The notes: generated by a model from the sequence alone, not told the origin. A DNA stretch of 64,000 bases from Pseudomonas sp. H1h (GCF_000633255.1 NZ_AYMJ01000023.1:48543-112542), one strand, 5' to 3'; positions 8,094 to 17,615 are shown, counted from the stretch's first letter. Program-made: numbers and translations.

Positions 8094-8759
8094 ATGAGCT
8101 ATCAGCACCAGTATGTCGACGGCACGCGCATCCACTTTCCGATCGGGAAAGTCGTGTGCATTGGCCGTAATTACGCCGAACACGCCAAGGAACTGGACAA
8201 TCCGGTCCCTACCGAGCCATTGCTGTTCATCAAACCGGGCAGTTGCGTGGTGCCGCTGGAAGGCGGTTTCAGCATTCCGACCGAGCGCGGTTCGGTGCAC
8301 TACGAAGCGGAAATCGCTGTGCTGATCGGCAAACCGCTGTCGACCAGGCCGAGCCGCGAAGAAGTGCTGGACGCGATCTCCGGTTTCGCCCCGGCGCTGG
8401 ACCTGACCTTGCGCGACAAACAGGCCGAGCTGAAATCCAAGGGCCTGCCGTGGGAAATCGCCAAGTCGTTCGACGGCGCGGCCGTGATCGCCCCGTTCGT
8501 GGTTGGCAGCACCTTCGCTGACCTGACTGACATCGGCATCCGCCTGACCATCAATGGTGAAGTGCGTCAGGACGGCAATAGCAGCGCGATGCTCAATCCG
8601 ATCGTGCCGATGATCCAGCACATGGCCGGCTGCTTCTCGCTGCAGGCCGGCGACGTGATCCTCACCGGCACGCCAGTGGGTGTCGGCCCGCTGAATGTCG
8701 GCGACGACATCGTCCTGGAACTGCCGGGCGCGAGCAGCTTCACCAGCAGCGTACGCTGA
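8094..8759 (+). CDS. Fumarylacetoacetate hydrolase family protein
   Basis: 221 residues, the length of E. coli YcgM and human FAHD1. CIGRNYAEHAKEL near residue 22, VHYEAEIAVLIGK with its metal-binding Glu pair, and ALDLTLRDKQAELKSKGLPWEIAKSFD (in pieces along residues 100-125) form the Mg-binding active site. Likely activity is acylpyruvate hydrolysis or oxaloacetate decarboxylation. CAGGAG lies nine bases before ATG. It sits 39 bp after the D2HGDH gene on the same strand, so the two are likely cotranscribed. Confidence 0.85.
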   Translation: MSYQHQYVDGTRIHFPIGKVVCIGRNYAEHAKELDNPVPTEPLLFIKPGSCVVPLEGGFSIPTERGSVHYEAEIAVLIGKPLSTRPSREEVLDAISGFAPALDLTLRDKQAELKSKGLPWEIAKSFDGAAVIAPFVVGSTFADLTDIGIRLTINGEVRQDGNSSAMLNPIVPMIQHMAGCFSLQAGDVILTGTPVGVGPLNVGDDIVLELPGASSFTSSVR

Positions 8760-8774
8760 CCCGCTGCAATGCCT

Positions 8775-8866
8775 CTGTAGGAGTGAGCCTGCTCGCGATA
8801 GCGGTCTGTCCGTTAACGAAAGTGTTGACTGAGCCGACGCCATCGCGAGCAGGCTCGCTCCTGCAG
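8775..8866. repeat. REP pair, divergent variant
   Basis: The arms read GTAGGAGTGAGCCTGCTCGCGA and the inverse form, a 'CTGTAGGAG' subtype that differs from most other copies here. It fills much of the 258-bp gap before the SdiA-regulated genes. Confidence 0.8.
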
Positions 8867-9017
8867 TTGTTCTGTGTAGTGGCCCGCAAAGCCGGAGGGC
8901 AATCCCGCCATTTGCCGTTTTTTTCACATTCTGTCCGGATAATTCCTCTCATTCTGGCGTCTGAGCCGGCCTCTTTGTGCTATTACCCATAGCCTGAATT
9001 TTCGGAACGCGTCCCTG

Positions 9018-9941
9018 ATGTCAGCTCAAACTCAGCTCAATCCTCCTCGTCGCTCACGTTTTGCCCTGCGTTGGTATGTCTGGCTGTTGCTGGTGCTCGC
9101 CGCCGCTTATGGTCTGGCGTTTGCCATGCATTGGGATGACCGTGGCCTGCTTTGGGTGCGCGAGCGTTTCGAGAGCCAGACCGAACAGAAGGCCAGCGTC
9201 TGGCTGCCGGACTATCGGGCGGTCATTGACGGCAAGCTGCTGCCGGGCATGGAAAAGGACGAGGCTTCGGACCTGTCCTATAGCCCGCAGACCAAAACCC
9301 TGTTTTCGGTAATGGGCAAGAACCCGTTCCTGGTCGAACTGACCTTGCAAGGTGATGTGCTGCGCAAGATGCCGCTGGTGGGCTGGGTCAATCCGGAAGG
9401 CGTGACCGTGATGGAAAACGGCTTGATGGCGATCGTTGACGAGCGCGAACACCTGCTGACCATCGTCAAGGTCGATGCCGGCACCCGCGAGCTGAATATC
9501 GCCGACTTCCCGAAATACGACCTCGGCCCGTCGAAAAATCAGAACAAGGCGTTTGAAGCCATTACCTGGGATCCGCGCAACCAACAGTTGCTGCTGGGCG
9601 AAGAGCGCCCGCCGGCGTTGTTCACCTGGAAAAGCGACGGCAGCCAGATCCTCAAGGGCGACAAGCAGAAGCTGGCCAGTAACGAGCTGGATATCCGCAA
9701 CCTCTCGGCGCTGGCGATTGACCCGCGTACTGGTCACACCCTGGTGTTGTCCGCCGACTCGCACCTGCTGCTGGAGCTGGACGAGAAGGGCGAGCAGGTC
9801 AGCTTCATGACCCTGCTCGGCGGCTTCAACGGTTTGAAGAACACCATTCCCCGCGCCGAAGGCGTGACCATGGACGAGGCTGGCACGCTGTACATGGTCA
9901 GCGAGCCGAACCTGTTCTACCGCTTCGAAAAGCAGAAGTAA
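9018..9941 (+). CDS. SdiA-regulated domain protein, membrane-anchored beta-propeller (YjiK-like), copy 1
   Basis: 307 residues. One transmembrane segment near residues 18-34 (WYVWLLLVLAAAYGLAFA) anchors the N terminus; the rest is a beta-propeller with repeats such as DLSYSPQTKTLFSVMGKNP, EGVTVMENGLMAIVDE and AIDPRTGHTLVLSADSHLLLELD, ending TLYMVSEPNLFYRF. The domain was named in E. coli for control by SdiA; its biochemical role is unknown, though the fold suggests ligand binding in the periplasm. It is followed 102 bp later by a paralogue on the same strand. Confidence 0.8.
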   Translation: MSAQTQLNPPRRSRFALRWYVWLLLVLAAAYGLAFAMHWDDRGLLWVRERFESQTEQKASVWLPDYRAVIDGKLLPGMEKDEASDLSYSPQTKTLFSVMGKNPFLVELTLQGDVLRKMPLVGWVNPEGVTVMENGLMAIVDEREHLLTIVKVDAGTRELNIADFPKYDLGPSKNQNKAFEAITWDPRNQQLLLGEERPPALFTWKSDGSQILKGDKQKLASNELDIRNLSALAIDPRTGHTLVLSADSHLLLELDEKGEQVSFMTLLGGFNGLKNTIPRAEGVTMDEAGTLYMVSEPNLFYRFEKQK

Positions 9942-10043
9942 GCCCATCGGCCCCGGCTTGTGGTCACGGGCAAGTGGCCATTAAGCTTCAGTTCAGACAG
10001 GCGTGATATTTCATCCGCCTGTTTTGATCCAGAGCCTGCCCGA

Positions 10044-10961
10044 ATGCGTCGACTTGCCCGCCCCAAGCCCCTGTTTGTCATCCTGTCGGTGATGGCCCTG
10101 ATCGCGTTGCTCGTGATCGGCCAATACTTGCGCCTGTTCGAGCGCGCCTGGTTCAACCTGCACACCCTGTGGCAGCCGTTGAGCAGCGAAGCCATCGGCC
10201 TGGATCAGTACCGGGTCGAGGTCGAAGCCAGGGTCATCGACGGGCTGAACGATGATGTATCGGCGCTGACCTACGATCCGGTGCGCAACAGCCTGTTCAC
10301 CGTGACCAACAAAAATGCCGAGCTGGTCGAGTTGTCGCTCGAAGGCAAAATCCTGCGGCGCATTGCACTGATCGGCTTTGGTGATGCGGAAGCCGTCGAG
10401 TTCATCAGCGCCGACACGTATGTGATCACCGACGAGCGTCAGCAACGCCTGATCAAGGTCCATCTGCAGCAGGACACCACGTTCCTCGATGCGGCGGATG
10501 CCGAACAAATGACCCTCGGCGTACACATGAGCGGCAACAAGGGCTTCGAAGGTCTGGCGTATGACTCGGTGGGCAAGCGCCTGTTCGTGGCCAAGGAGCG
10601 TGATCCGATGCTGATTTATGAGGTGCATGGTTTCCCGCACTTCAATCCGGAAAAGTCCTACGCCGTGCACGTGATCAACAACCCCAAGCGCGATGCCGGA
10701 ATGTTCGTGCGCGATCTGTCGAGCCTGCAATACGACGAGCGCAGCGGCCATTTACTGGCGCTGTCCGACGAGTCGGGGCTGATTCTGGAGCTGGATGTGG
10801 ATGGGCGCCCATTGAGCACCTTGTCGCTGAACAAGGGTCGGCAAGGCTTGCAGAAGAGGGTGCCGCAAGCCGAAGGCATTGCGATGGATGATGACGGGAC
10901 GTTGTATCTGGTGAGCGAGCCGAACCTGTTTTACGTCTTCAAGAAACCAGCGCAAAACTGA
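10044..10961 (+). CDS. SdiA-regulated domain protein, membrane-anchored beta-propeller (YjiK-like), copy 2
   Basis: 305 residues from ATG at 10044, where positive residues (MRRLARPK) precede a transmembrane segment (VILSVMALIALLVIG). An upstream in-frame start at 9960 would add 28 residues without the family pattern. The propeller repeats parallel those of copy 1: SALTYDPVRNSLFTVTNKN, GDAEAVEFISADTYVITDE, SSLQYDERSGHLLALSDES and the shared ending TLYLVSEPNLFYVF. The pair arose by tandem duplication that is now old, since identity is patchy. Substrate or partner unknown. Confidence 0.8.
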   Translation: MRRLARPKPLFVILSVMALIALLVIGQYLRLFERAWFNLHTLWQPLSSEAIGLDQYRVEVEARVIDGLNDDVSALTYDPVRNSLFTVTNKNAELVELSLEGKILRRIALIGFGDAEAVEFISADTYVITDERQQRLIKVHLQQDTTFLDAADAEQMTLGVHMSGNKGFEGLAYDSVGKRLFVAKERDPMLIYEVHGFPHFNPEKSYAVHVINNPKRDAGMFVRDLSSLQYDERSGHLLALSDESGLILELDVDGRPLSTLSLNKGRQGLQKRVPQAEGIAMDDDGTLYLVSEPNLFYVFKKPAQN

Positions 10962-10982
10962 CTGACACCGCAAAAAACCGAA

Positions 10983-11074
10983 TGTGGGAGCGGGCTTGCT
11001 CGCGAAAGTAGTGGAACAGTCGACATCTGCATTGACTGAACCACCGCTTTCGCGAGCAAGCCCGCTCCCACAGG
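10983..11074. repeat. REP pair, outward-in
   Basis: GTGGGAGCGGGCTTGCTCGCG, about 40 bp of spacer, then the inverse unit. Lies between the convergent propeller gene and rpiA. Confidence 0.9.
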
Positions 11075-11110
11075 GAGTGCACTTGCCTACAAGAATGTGG
11101 GCAGGCTGGC

Positions 11111-11785
11111 TTACTCAGCCTTGAGGGTTTTCACGCCTTCGCTTGTACCCAGCAGCAACAGGTCCGCCGGACGCGCCGCGAACAGGCCGTTGGTGACCAC
11201 GCCGACGATTGCGTTGATCTGCGCTTCCAGCTCCACCGGGTGGGTGATCTGCAGGTTGTACACATCAAGAATGATGTTGCCGTTGTCGGTCAGCACGCCT
11301 TCGCGGTACACCGGGTCGCCGCCCAGCTTCACCAACTGGCGGGCAACGTGGCTGCGGGCCATCGGAATCACTTCGACCGGCAGCGGGAATTCGCCCAGCA
11401 CCGGCACCAGTTTGCTGGCGTCGGCGATGCAGATGAAGGTCTTGGCCACGGCCGCGACGATCTTCTCGCGGGTCAGGGCTGCGCCGCCGCCCTTGATCAG
11501 GTTCAGGTGGGCGTCGCTTTCATCGGCGCCATCGACGTAGAACTCCAGGTCGCTGACGGTGTTCAGCTCATACACAGGAATCCCGTGGCCCTTGAGGCGT
11601 GCAGCGGTGGCTTCGGAGCTGGCGACGGCGCCATCGAACGCGCCCTTGTGCTGGGCCAGTGCGTCGATGAAGCAGTTGGCGGTGGAGCCGGTGCCGACCC
11701 CGACGATGCTCTTGTCGTCGAGTTTCGGAAGGATGAAGTCGACGGCGGCCTGAGCCACTGCCTGTTTGAGTTGATCCTGGGTCAT
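11111..11785 (-). CDS. rpiA: Ribose-5-phosphate isomerase A
   Basis: 224 residues, close to E. coli RpiA (219). Interconverts ribose-5-phosphate and ribulose-5-phosphate in the non-oxidative pentose phosphate pathway. Signature segments: VGVGTGSTANCFIDAL (phosphate loop), DGADESD (catalytic Asp), KGGGAALTREKIVA (catalytic Glu/Lys region). The start MTQDQLKQAV at 11785 is preferred over an extension to 11806. It is divergent from ilvA across about 146 bp. Confidence 0.95.
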   Translation of the reverse strand: MTQDQLKQAVAQAAVDFILPKLDDKSIVGVGTGSTANCFIDALAQHKGAFDGAVASSEATAARLKGHGIPVYELNTVSDLEFYVDGADESDAHLNLIKGGGAALTREKIVAAVAKTFICIADASKLVPVLGEFPLPVEVIPMARSHVARQLVKLGGDPVYREGVLTDNGNIILDVYNLQITHPVELEAQINAIVGVVTNGLFAARPADLLLLGTSEGVKTLKAE

Positions 11786-11931
11786 GCGGGCTCCGGAAGC
11801 GGGCAAGGTAAGTACGGAAAGGCCGGCATTATAGCCTCAAGCCGGGCTAAAACCTCTGGATTCGTGTGGTCGCCCGGGCAAAAGCCGGGTTAGACTCGTT
11901 GGTCCCGCCCAATCGCCAGTGATGCTTTCCG

Positions 11932-13446
11932 ATGCTCGAACAGTACGTCAAAAAGATCCTCACCTCGCGCGTTTATGACGTTGCCGTAGAAACCCCGCTG
12001 CAGAACGCTCGCCAGCTCTCCGAGCGGCTGGGCAATGACATTTGGCTCAAGCGTGAAGACTTGCAGCCGGTGTTCTCGTTCAAGATTCGCGGCGCCTACA
12101 ACAAGTTGACCCAGCTGACCGACGAAGAGCGCGCCCGTGGCGTGGTCACCGCGTCGGCGGGCAACCATGCGCAAGGTCTGGCGTTGGCGGCGAAAGTGCT
12201 CGGCGTGAAAGCGACCATCGTGATGCCCAAGACCACCCCTGAGATCAAAGTCGAAGGCGTGCGTTCGCGCGGCGGCAAAGTGGTGCTGCACGGTGACTCG
12301 TTCCCGGAGGCGCTGGCCTACTCGCTGAAACTGGTCGATGAAAAGGGTTACGTCTACATCCACCCGTACGACGATCCGCACACCATTGCCGGGCAGGGCA
12401 CCGTGGCGATGGAAATTCTGCGTCAGCACCCGCAACCGCTGGACGCGATCTTCGTTCCGGTCGGTGGCGGCGGCCTGATTGCCGGCATCGCCGCGTACGT
12501 GAAATACCTGCGCCCGGACATCAAGGTCATCGGCGTCGAGCCGGACGACTCCAACTGCCTGCAAGCGGCCATGGCTGCCGGTGAGCGCGTGGTGCTGCCG
12601 ACCGTGGGCATCTTCGCCGATGGCGTAGCGGTGGCGCAGATCGGCCAGCACACCTTCGATATCTGCAAGGACTACGTCGACGAAGTGATCACCGTCAGCA
12701 CTGACGAGATCTGCGCGGCAATCAAGGATATCTACGACGATACCCGCTCGATCACCGAACCTGCCGGCGCCCTGGGCGTGGCTGGGATCAAGAAGTACGT
12801 CGAGTTGCGCGGTGTCAGCGGCCAGACCTTCGTGGCCATCGACTCCGGGGCCAACGTCAACTTCGACCGCTTGCGCCACGTCGCCGAGCGCGCCGAACTG
12901 GGCGAGGGCCGCGAAGCGATCATCGCCGTGACCATCCCCGAGCAGGCCGGCAGCTTCAAGGCGTTCTGCGAAGCGATTGGCAAGCGCCAGATCACTGAAT
13001 TCAACTACCGCTACAACACCGGCAGCGAAGCGCACATCTTCGTTGGCGTGCAGACTCATCCGGAAAACGATCCGCGCAGCGCACTGCTGGCGAGCCTGAC
13101 CGAGCAAGGATTCCCGGTTATCGACCTGACCGACAACGAACTGGCCAAGCTGCACATCCGTCACATGGTCGGTGGGCGCGCGGCGCAAGTGGTCGATGAA
13201 GTGGTGCTGCGCTTCGAATTCCCGGAGCGTCCGGGCGCGCTGTTCAACTTCCTCAACAAGCTCGGCGGGCGCTGGAACATCTCGATGTTCCATTACCGCA
13301 ACCATGGTGCGGCGGATGGTCGTGTCGTCGCGGGCCTGCAAGTGCCTCATGACGAGCGTCATCTGGTGCCGGCGGCGCTGGCGGAAATCGGTTACCCGTA
13401 CTGGGATGAAAGCGACAACCCGGCCTATAAGCTGTTTCTTGGCTGA
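11932..13446 (+). CDS. ilvA: Threonine ammonia-lyase, biosynthetic
   Basis: 504 residues with the layout of the regulated biosynthetic enzyme: a PLP fold-type II catalytic domain (residues about 1-320) and two C-terminal ACT-like regulatory domains. The PLP lysine is in FSFKIRGAYN; SAGNHAQGLA binds the substrate carboxylate; VGGGGLIAG holds the PLP phosphate. It deaminates threonine to 2-oxobutanoate for isoleucine synthesis, normally inhibited by isoleucine and relieved by valine. ilvD of the same pathway is at 37543-39384, not in the same operon. Confidence 0.95.
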   Translation: MLEQYVKKILTSRVYDVAVETPLQNARQLSERLGNDIWLKREDLQPVFSFKIRGAYNKLTQLTDEERARGVVTASAGNHAQGLALAAKVLGVKATIVMPKTTPEIKVEGVRSRGGKVVLHGDSFPEALAYSLKLVDEKGYVYIHPYDDPHTIAGQGTVAMEILRQHPQPLDAIFVPVGGGGLIAGIAAYVKYLRPDIKVIGVEPDDSNCLQAAMAAGERVVLPTVGIFADGVAVAQIGQHTFDICKDYVDEVITVSTDEICAAIKDIYDDTRSITEPAGALGVAGIKKYVELRGVSGQTFVAIDSGANVNFDRLRHVAERAELGEGREAIIAVTIPEQAGSFKAFCEAIGKRQITEFNYRYNTGSEAHIFVGVQTHPENDPRSALLASLTEQGFPVIDLTDNELAKLHIRHMVGGRAAQVVDEVVLRFEFPERPGALFNFLNKLGGRWNISMFHYRNHGAADGRVVAGLQVPHDERHLVPAALAEIGYPYWDESDNPAYKLFLG

Positions 13447-13485
13447 GCGGCTACGCTGATGGGCAGGCCATAAGGAAATCGAACA

Positions 13486-13911
13486 ATGGAAACGTTAACC
13501 GCCCTGAAAACGGCGCACATGGTGGCGACGGTGGTGTTGCTGGCCAGTGCGTTGGGTCTGGGAGTCTGGGTTTTACTGGCAAGGCGCAAAGGTGACACAA
13601 CGGCCGCCAGCCGCACCTTGCAACGGCCTCGAGTGTTCATCTGGCTGTTGATGGGGCTGGCGCTGTTGAGCATGCCGTTCACCGGCTGGGGGATGGTGCA
13701 TCTGGTCGGCTGGCCGTTGGGGCAGACCTGGCTGCTGGCCTCAAGCGTGCTGTACACCGTGGCGGCGCTGACGTGGTTCTGGTTGCTGGTGCGCTTGAAT
13801 CGCTTGCGCAAGACGCCGGGTGGTGTCGGCAAGTTCAGTTTTGCCTTGGCGTTGTTCAGTTTTGTCTGCTTTATCGCCATTGCCGGGTTGATGGGCGCCA
13901 AGCCTGTTTAA
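13486..13911 (+). CDS. Small integral membrane protein (DUF2269-like)
   Basis: 141 residues with four hydrophobic segments (about residues 10-31, 50-65, 75-98 and 112-136) separated by short basic loops. KTAHMVATVVLLASALGLGVWVL at the N terminus has the histidine-in-helix pattern of DUF2269 membrane proteins. No catalytic motif is evident. It lies 39 bp after ilvA on the same strand and may be read with it, but no metabolic link is suggested by sequence. Confidence 0.6.
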   Translation: METLTALKTAHMVATVVLLASALGLGVWVLLARRKGDTTAASRTLQRPRVFIWLLMGLALLSMPFTGWGMVHLVGWPLGQTWLLASSVLYTVAALTWFWLLVRLNRLRKTPGGVGKFSFALALFSFVCFIAIAGLMGAKPV

Positions 13912-13934
13912 GGCTTCACCCCGAGTCGACCCCA

Positions 13935-14012
13935 TTCGGGAGCAAGCCCCCTCCCACATTGGATTTGTGTTGTAAACACGATCCCCTGTGGGAGCGGGCT
14001 TGCTCGCGAAGG
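13935..14012. repeat. REP pair with one degenerate unit
   Basis: The left unit is the compact GGGAGCAAGCCCCCTCCCAC form also seen at 3995; the right unit is full length. Between the convergent DUF2269-like and HAD genes. Confidence 0.8.
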
Positions 14013-14017
14013 CGTCC

Positions 14018-14674
14018 TCAGTCGCGCAAAGAAATCACCGGCCAGCCACGCTTTACGGCCTCGGCGCGCAGATTCGGATCCGGGTCAACCGCCACCGGGT
14101 TCGCCACCTGCTCCAGCAGCGGCAAATCATTCATCGAATCGCTGTAGAAATAGCTGTCATCCAGCGAATGTCCGGTCTCTGCCAGCCAGCGATTAAGGCG
14201 CGTCACCTTGCCCTCACGGAAGCACGGAATATCGGTGCTGCGCCCGGTGTAGCGGCCATCGACCATCTCGCATTCGGTGGCGATCAGGGTTTCAACGCCC
14301 AGGCGCACGGCAATCGGTGCGGTGACGAAGCGGTTGGTGGCGGTGATGATCACCAGTTTGTCACCGGCGTCGCGGTGCTTTTTCAGCAGTTCCAGCGCCT
14401 TGGGCAGTACGATCGGTTCGATGCAGTCGCGCATGTAATCGTTGTGCCACTGATCGAGCACGGCCATTTCGGTGCGGCCGAGGATTTCCAGGCAGAAGTT
14501 CAGGTACGCGGCGTTATCCAGTTTTCCGGCCAGGTAGTCCTGATAGAACTCGTCGTTGCGCGCCTTGTACGCAATCGGGTCGAGGAAACCGCGTTCGCAC
14601 AGATAGTCGCCCCAGGCGTGATCGCTGTCGCCGCCCAGAAGGGTGTTGTCCAAATCGAATAGAGCCAGGCGCAT
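14018..14674 (-). CDS. HAD-IB family phosphatase (SerB/CicA-like)
   Basis: 218 residues. Motif I is LALFDLDNTLLGGDSD (nucleophile Asp8 and general acid Asp10), motif II is VIITATN, and motifs III/IV are the Lys in REGKVTRLNRWL and YFYSDSMNDLPLLE. The helical cap between residues 15 and 90 is of the C1 type used by phosphoserine phosphatase-like enzymes. It should hydrolyse a small phosphomonoester in the cytoplasm; the substrate is unknown. It is divergent from rppH, matching the PA0335-PA0336 order in P. aeruginosa. Confidence 0.85.
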   Translation of the reverse strand: MRLALFDLDNTLLGGDSDHAWGDYLCERGFLDPIAYKARNDEFYQDYLAGKLDNAAYLNFCLEILGRTEMAVLDQWHNDYMRDCIEPIVLPKALELLKKHRDAGDKLVIITATNRFVTAPIAVRLGVETLIATECEMVDGRYTGRSTDIPCFREGKVTRLNRWLAETGHSLDDSYFYSDSMNDLPLLEQVANPVAVDPDPNLRAEAVKRGWPVISLRD

Positions 14675-14817
14675 TGCAGTTACCCGCTGAAAAGTCAGTA
14701 AAAAGGCGACAAGAATACGGTCTTTTCACAAGAGTGCACATAAGGTAGGAACCTTCGTTGCCGCCTTATCAACCTTTGTGGAACAATGCGGCGACATGCG
14801 TTTGCGAGGTTGTTGCC

Positions 14818-15297
14818 GTGATCGACCCCGATGGTTTCCGCCCCAATGTCGGGATCATTCTGACGAATGACGCCGGCCAGGTGCTGTGGGCTCGCCGTAT
14901 CAATCAAGATGCCTGGCAGTTTCCGCAAGGGGGAATCAACCCCGAGGAGACGCCGGAAGACGCCTTGTACCGCGAGCTGAACGAAGAAGTTGGCCTGGAA
15001 CGTGAAGATGTTGAAATACTGGCCTGTACTCGGGGCTGGTTGCGCTATCGTTTGCCGCAACGTCTGGTGCGTACCCACAGCCAACCGCTGTGCATCGGCC
15101 AGAAACAGAAATGGTTTCTCCTGCGCCTGATCTCCAACGAGCAGCGGGTGCGGATGGATTTGACCGGTAAACCGGAGTTCGATGGCTGGCGCTGGGTCAG
15201 CTATTGGTATCCGTTGGGCCAGGTGGTGACATTCAAGCGCGAGGTGTATCGCCGCGCCCTCAAAGAGCTTGCCCCGCGCCTTTTAGCGCGCGACTGA
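14818..15297 (+). CDS. rppH: RNA 5'-pyrophosphohydrolase
   Basis: 159 residues starting with GTG at 14818 ([13 protein letters not shown], translated from Met). The Nudix box is in the expected place: [24 protein letters not shown] (in pieces, residues 39-62). [10 protein letters not shown] and the C-terminal [14 protein letters not shown] are typical of RppH. The enzyme removes pyrophosphate from mRNA 5' ends and so triggers RNase E decay. An ATG 60 bases upstream adds residues absent from homologues. ptsP follows by 22 bp, the same order as in P. aeruginosa and enterics. Confidence 0.95.
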
Positions 15298-15319
15298 CGA
15301 CGGAGTTCGACCCCGAGCC

Positions 15320-17608
15320 ATGCTCAATACGCTGCGCAAGATCGTCCAGGAAGTTAACTCCGCCAAGGATCTCAAGGCGGCGTTGGGGATTATTGTGTTG
15401 CGCGTCAAAGAGGCCATGGGCAGCCAGGTCTGCTCGGTCTACCTGCTTGATCCCGAGACCAACCGCTTCGTCCTGATGGCCACCGAGGGCTTGAACAAGC
15501 GCTCGATCGGCAAGGTCAGCATGGCACCCAACGAAGGTCTGGTGGGTCTGGTCGGCACGCGTGAAGAACCCCTGAACCTCGAAAACGCCGCGGATCACCC
15601 GCGCTACCGTTACTTCGCCGAGACCGGCGAGGAGCGCTACGCCTCCTTCCTCGGGGCACCGATCATTCACCACCGCCGCGTCGTCGGCGTGTTGGTCATC
15701 CAGCAGAAAGAACGCCGCCAGTTCGATGAGGGTGAAGAAGCCTTCCTCGTGACCATGAGCGCGCAGCTCGCCGGGGTAATCGCCCACGCCGAGGCCACCG
15801 GTTCGATCCGTGGCCTGGGCCGTCAGGGCAAGGGCATTCAGGAAGCCAAGTTCGTCGGCGTGCCGGGTTCGCCGGGCGCGGCGGTCGGTACGGCGGTGGT
15901 CATGTTGCCGCCGGCAGACCTGGACGTCGTCCCGGACAAGCACATCACCGACATCGACGCCGAACTGGCGCTGTTCAAGACCGCCATCGAAGGCGTGCGC
16001 GCCGACATGCGTGCGTTGTCGGCCAAACTGGCGACCCAGTTGCGTCCGGAAGAACGCGCACTCTTCGACGTCTACCTGATGATGCTCGACGATGCCTCGC
16101 TGGGCAGCGAAATCACCAATGTGATCAAGACCGGCCAATGGGCCCAGGGCGCGCTGCGCCAGGTCGTGACCGATCACGTCAATCGTTTCGATTTGATGGA
16201 CGACGAGTACCTGCGTGAGCGGGCGTCGGACGTCAAGGACCTGGGCCGCCGCCTGCTCGCCTACTTGCAGGAAGAGCGTCAGCAGAACCTGGTCTACCCC
16301 GAAAAAACCATTCTGGTCAGCGAAGAGCTGACGCCGGCCATGCTCGGCGAGGTGCCGGAAGGCACGCTGGTCGGTCTGGTGTCGGTACTCGGTTCGGGTA
16401 ACTCCCACGTCGCGATCCTGGCCCGGGCCATGGGCATTCCGACGGTGATGGGCCTGGTCGACCTGCCGTACGCCAAGGTCGACGGCATCGAAGTGATCGT
16501 CGATGGCACCCGCGGTGAGGTCTACACCAACCCCAGCGACGTACTGCGCAAGCAGTTCGCCGAGGTGGTCGAAGAAGAGAAACAACTGGCGCTGGGCCTC
16601 GACACCCTGCGCGATCTGCCGTGCGTGACCCTCGATGGCCACCGCATGCCGCTGTGGGTCAACACCGGCTTGCTGGCCGATGTGGCGCGGGCACAGAAGC
16701 GTGGCGCTGAAGGTGTCGGCCTGTACCGCACCGAAGTGCCGTTCATGATCAACCAGCGCTTCCCGAGCGAAAAGGAGCAGTTGGCGATCTATCGCGAGCA
16801 GCTCGCCGCGTTCCATCCGCAACCGGTGACCATGCGCAGCCTGGACATCGGCGGTGACAAGTCGCTGTCGTATTTCCCGATCAAGGAAGACAACCCGTTC
16901 CTCGGCTGGCGCGGGATTCGCGTCACCCTCGACCACCCGGAAATCTTCCTGGTACAGACCCGCGCGATGCTCAAGGCCAGTGAAGGCCTGAACAATCTGC
17001 GGATCCTGCTGCCGATGATTTCCGGCACCCACGAACTCGAAGAAGCCCTGCACCTGATCCACCGTGCCTGGGGTGAAGTGCGCGATGAAGGCACCGACGT
17101 GCCGATGCCGCCGATCGGGGTGATGATCGAAATTCCGGCAGCGGTGTATCAGACCAAGGAACTGGCGCGGCAGGTGGACTTCCTGTCGGTCGGCTCCAAC
17201 GACCTGACCCAATACCTGCTGGCGGTAGATCGCAACAACCCGCGAGTGGCCGATCTCTACGACTACCTGCACCCGGCCGTGCTGCAAGCCCTGCAAACCG
17301 TGGTGCGCGACGCGCATGCCGAGGGCAAGCCAGTAAGCATCTGCGGCGAAATGGCCGGTGATCCGGCGGCGGCGGTGCTGTTGATGGCGATGGGCTTCGA
17401 CAGCCTGTCGATGAACGCCACCAACCTGCCGAAGGTCAAGTGGATGCTGCGCCAGATCAACCTGAGCAAGGCCAAGGATCTGCTGGCGGAGCTGATGACC
17501 ATCGACAACCCGCAAGTTATCCACAGCTCGCTGCAACTGGCGCTGAAGAATCTCGGGTTGTCGAAGATCAATCCCGCCGGCGGTCAACAAAGCCCTCTAA
17601 AGCCTTGA
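15320..17608 (+). CDS. ptsP: Nitrogen-PTS phosphoenolpyruvate-protein phosphotransferase (EI-Ntr)
   Basis: 762 residues. An N-terminal GAF domain (about residues 15-165) is followed by an Enzyme I module. The phospho-accepting histidine is about residue 363 in GSGNSHVAILARAMGIP; the PEP-binding barrel has GVGLYRTEVPFM, RSLDIGGDKSLSYF and VGSNDLTQYLLAVDRNN, and the catalytic cysteine region is SICGEMAGDPAA. It passes phosphate from PEP to NPr, reporting nitrogen status through GAF binding of glutamine/2-oxoglutarate. It probably forms an operon with rppH. Confidence 0.95.
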   Translation: MLNTLRKIVQEVNSAKDLKAALGIIVLRVKEAMGSQVCSVYLLDPETNRFVLMATEGLNKRSIGKVSMAPNEGLVGLVGTREEPLNLENAADHPRYRYFAETGEERYASFLGAPIIHHRRVVGVLVIQQKERRQFDEGEEAFLVTMSAQLAGVIAHAEATGSIRGLGRQGKGIQEAKFVGVPGSPGAAVGTAVVMLPPADLDVVPDKHITDIDAELALFKTAIEGVRADMRALSAKLATQLRPEERALFDVYLMMLDDASLGSEITNVIKTGQWAQGALRQVVTDHVNRFDLMDDEYLRERASDVKDLGRRLLAYLQEERQQNLVYPEKTILVSEELTPAMLGEVPEGTLVGLVSVLGSGNSHVAILARAMGIPTVMGLVDLPYAKVDGIEVIVDGTRGEVYTNPSDVLRKQFAEVVEEEKQLALGLDTLRDLPCVTLDGHRMPLWVNTGLLADVARAQKRGAEGVGLYRTEVPFMINQRFPSEKEQLAIYREQLAAFHPQPVTMRSLDIGGDKSLSYFPIKEDNPFLGWRGIRVTLDHPEIFLVQTRAMLKASEGLNNLRILLPMISGTHELEEALHLIHRAWGEVRDEGTDVPMPPIGVMIEIPAAVYQTKELARQVDFLSVGSNDLTQYLLAVDRNNPRVADLYDYLHPAVLQALQTVVRDAHAEGKPVSICGEMAGDPAAAVLLMAMGFDSLSMNATNLPKVKWMLRQINLSKAKDLLAELMTIDNPQVIHSSLQLALKNLGLSKINPAGGQQSPLKP

Positions 17609-17615
17609 GGGCCTC

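Noticed and set aside
6576..8927. 783-codon open frame antisense to the D2HGDH and FAH-family genes
   Set aside because: Spans two real genes on the other strand and their gap, with low-complexity composition and no start signal.
15260..17590. 776-codon open frame antisense to ptsP
   Set aside because: It mirrors a confidently identified gene; high G+C at third positions keeps opposite frames open. The translation is Gln/His/Arg/Val-rich without any family motif.
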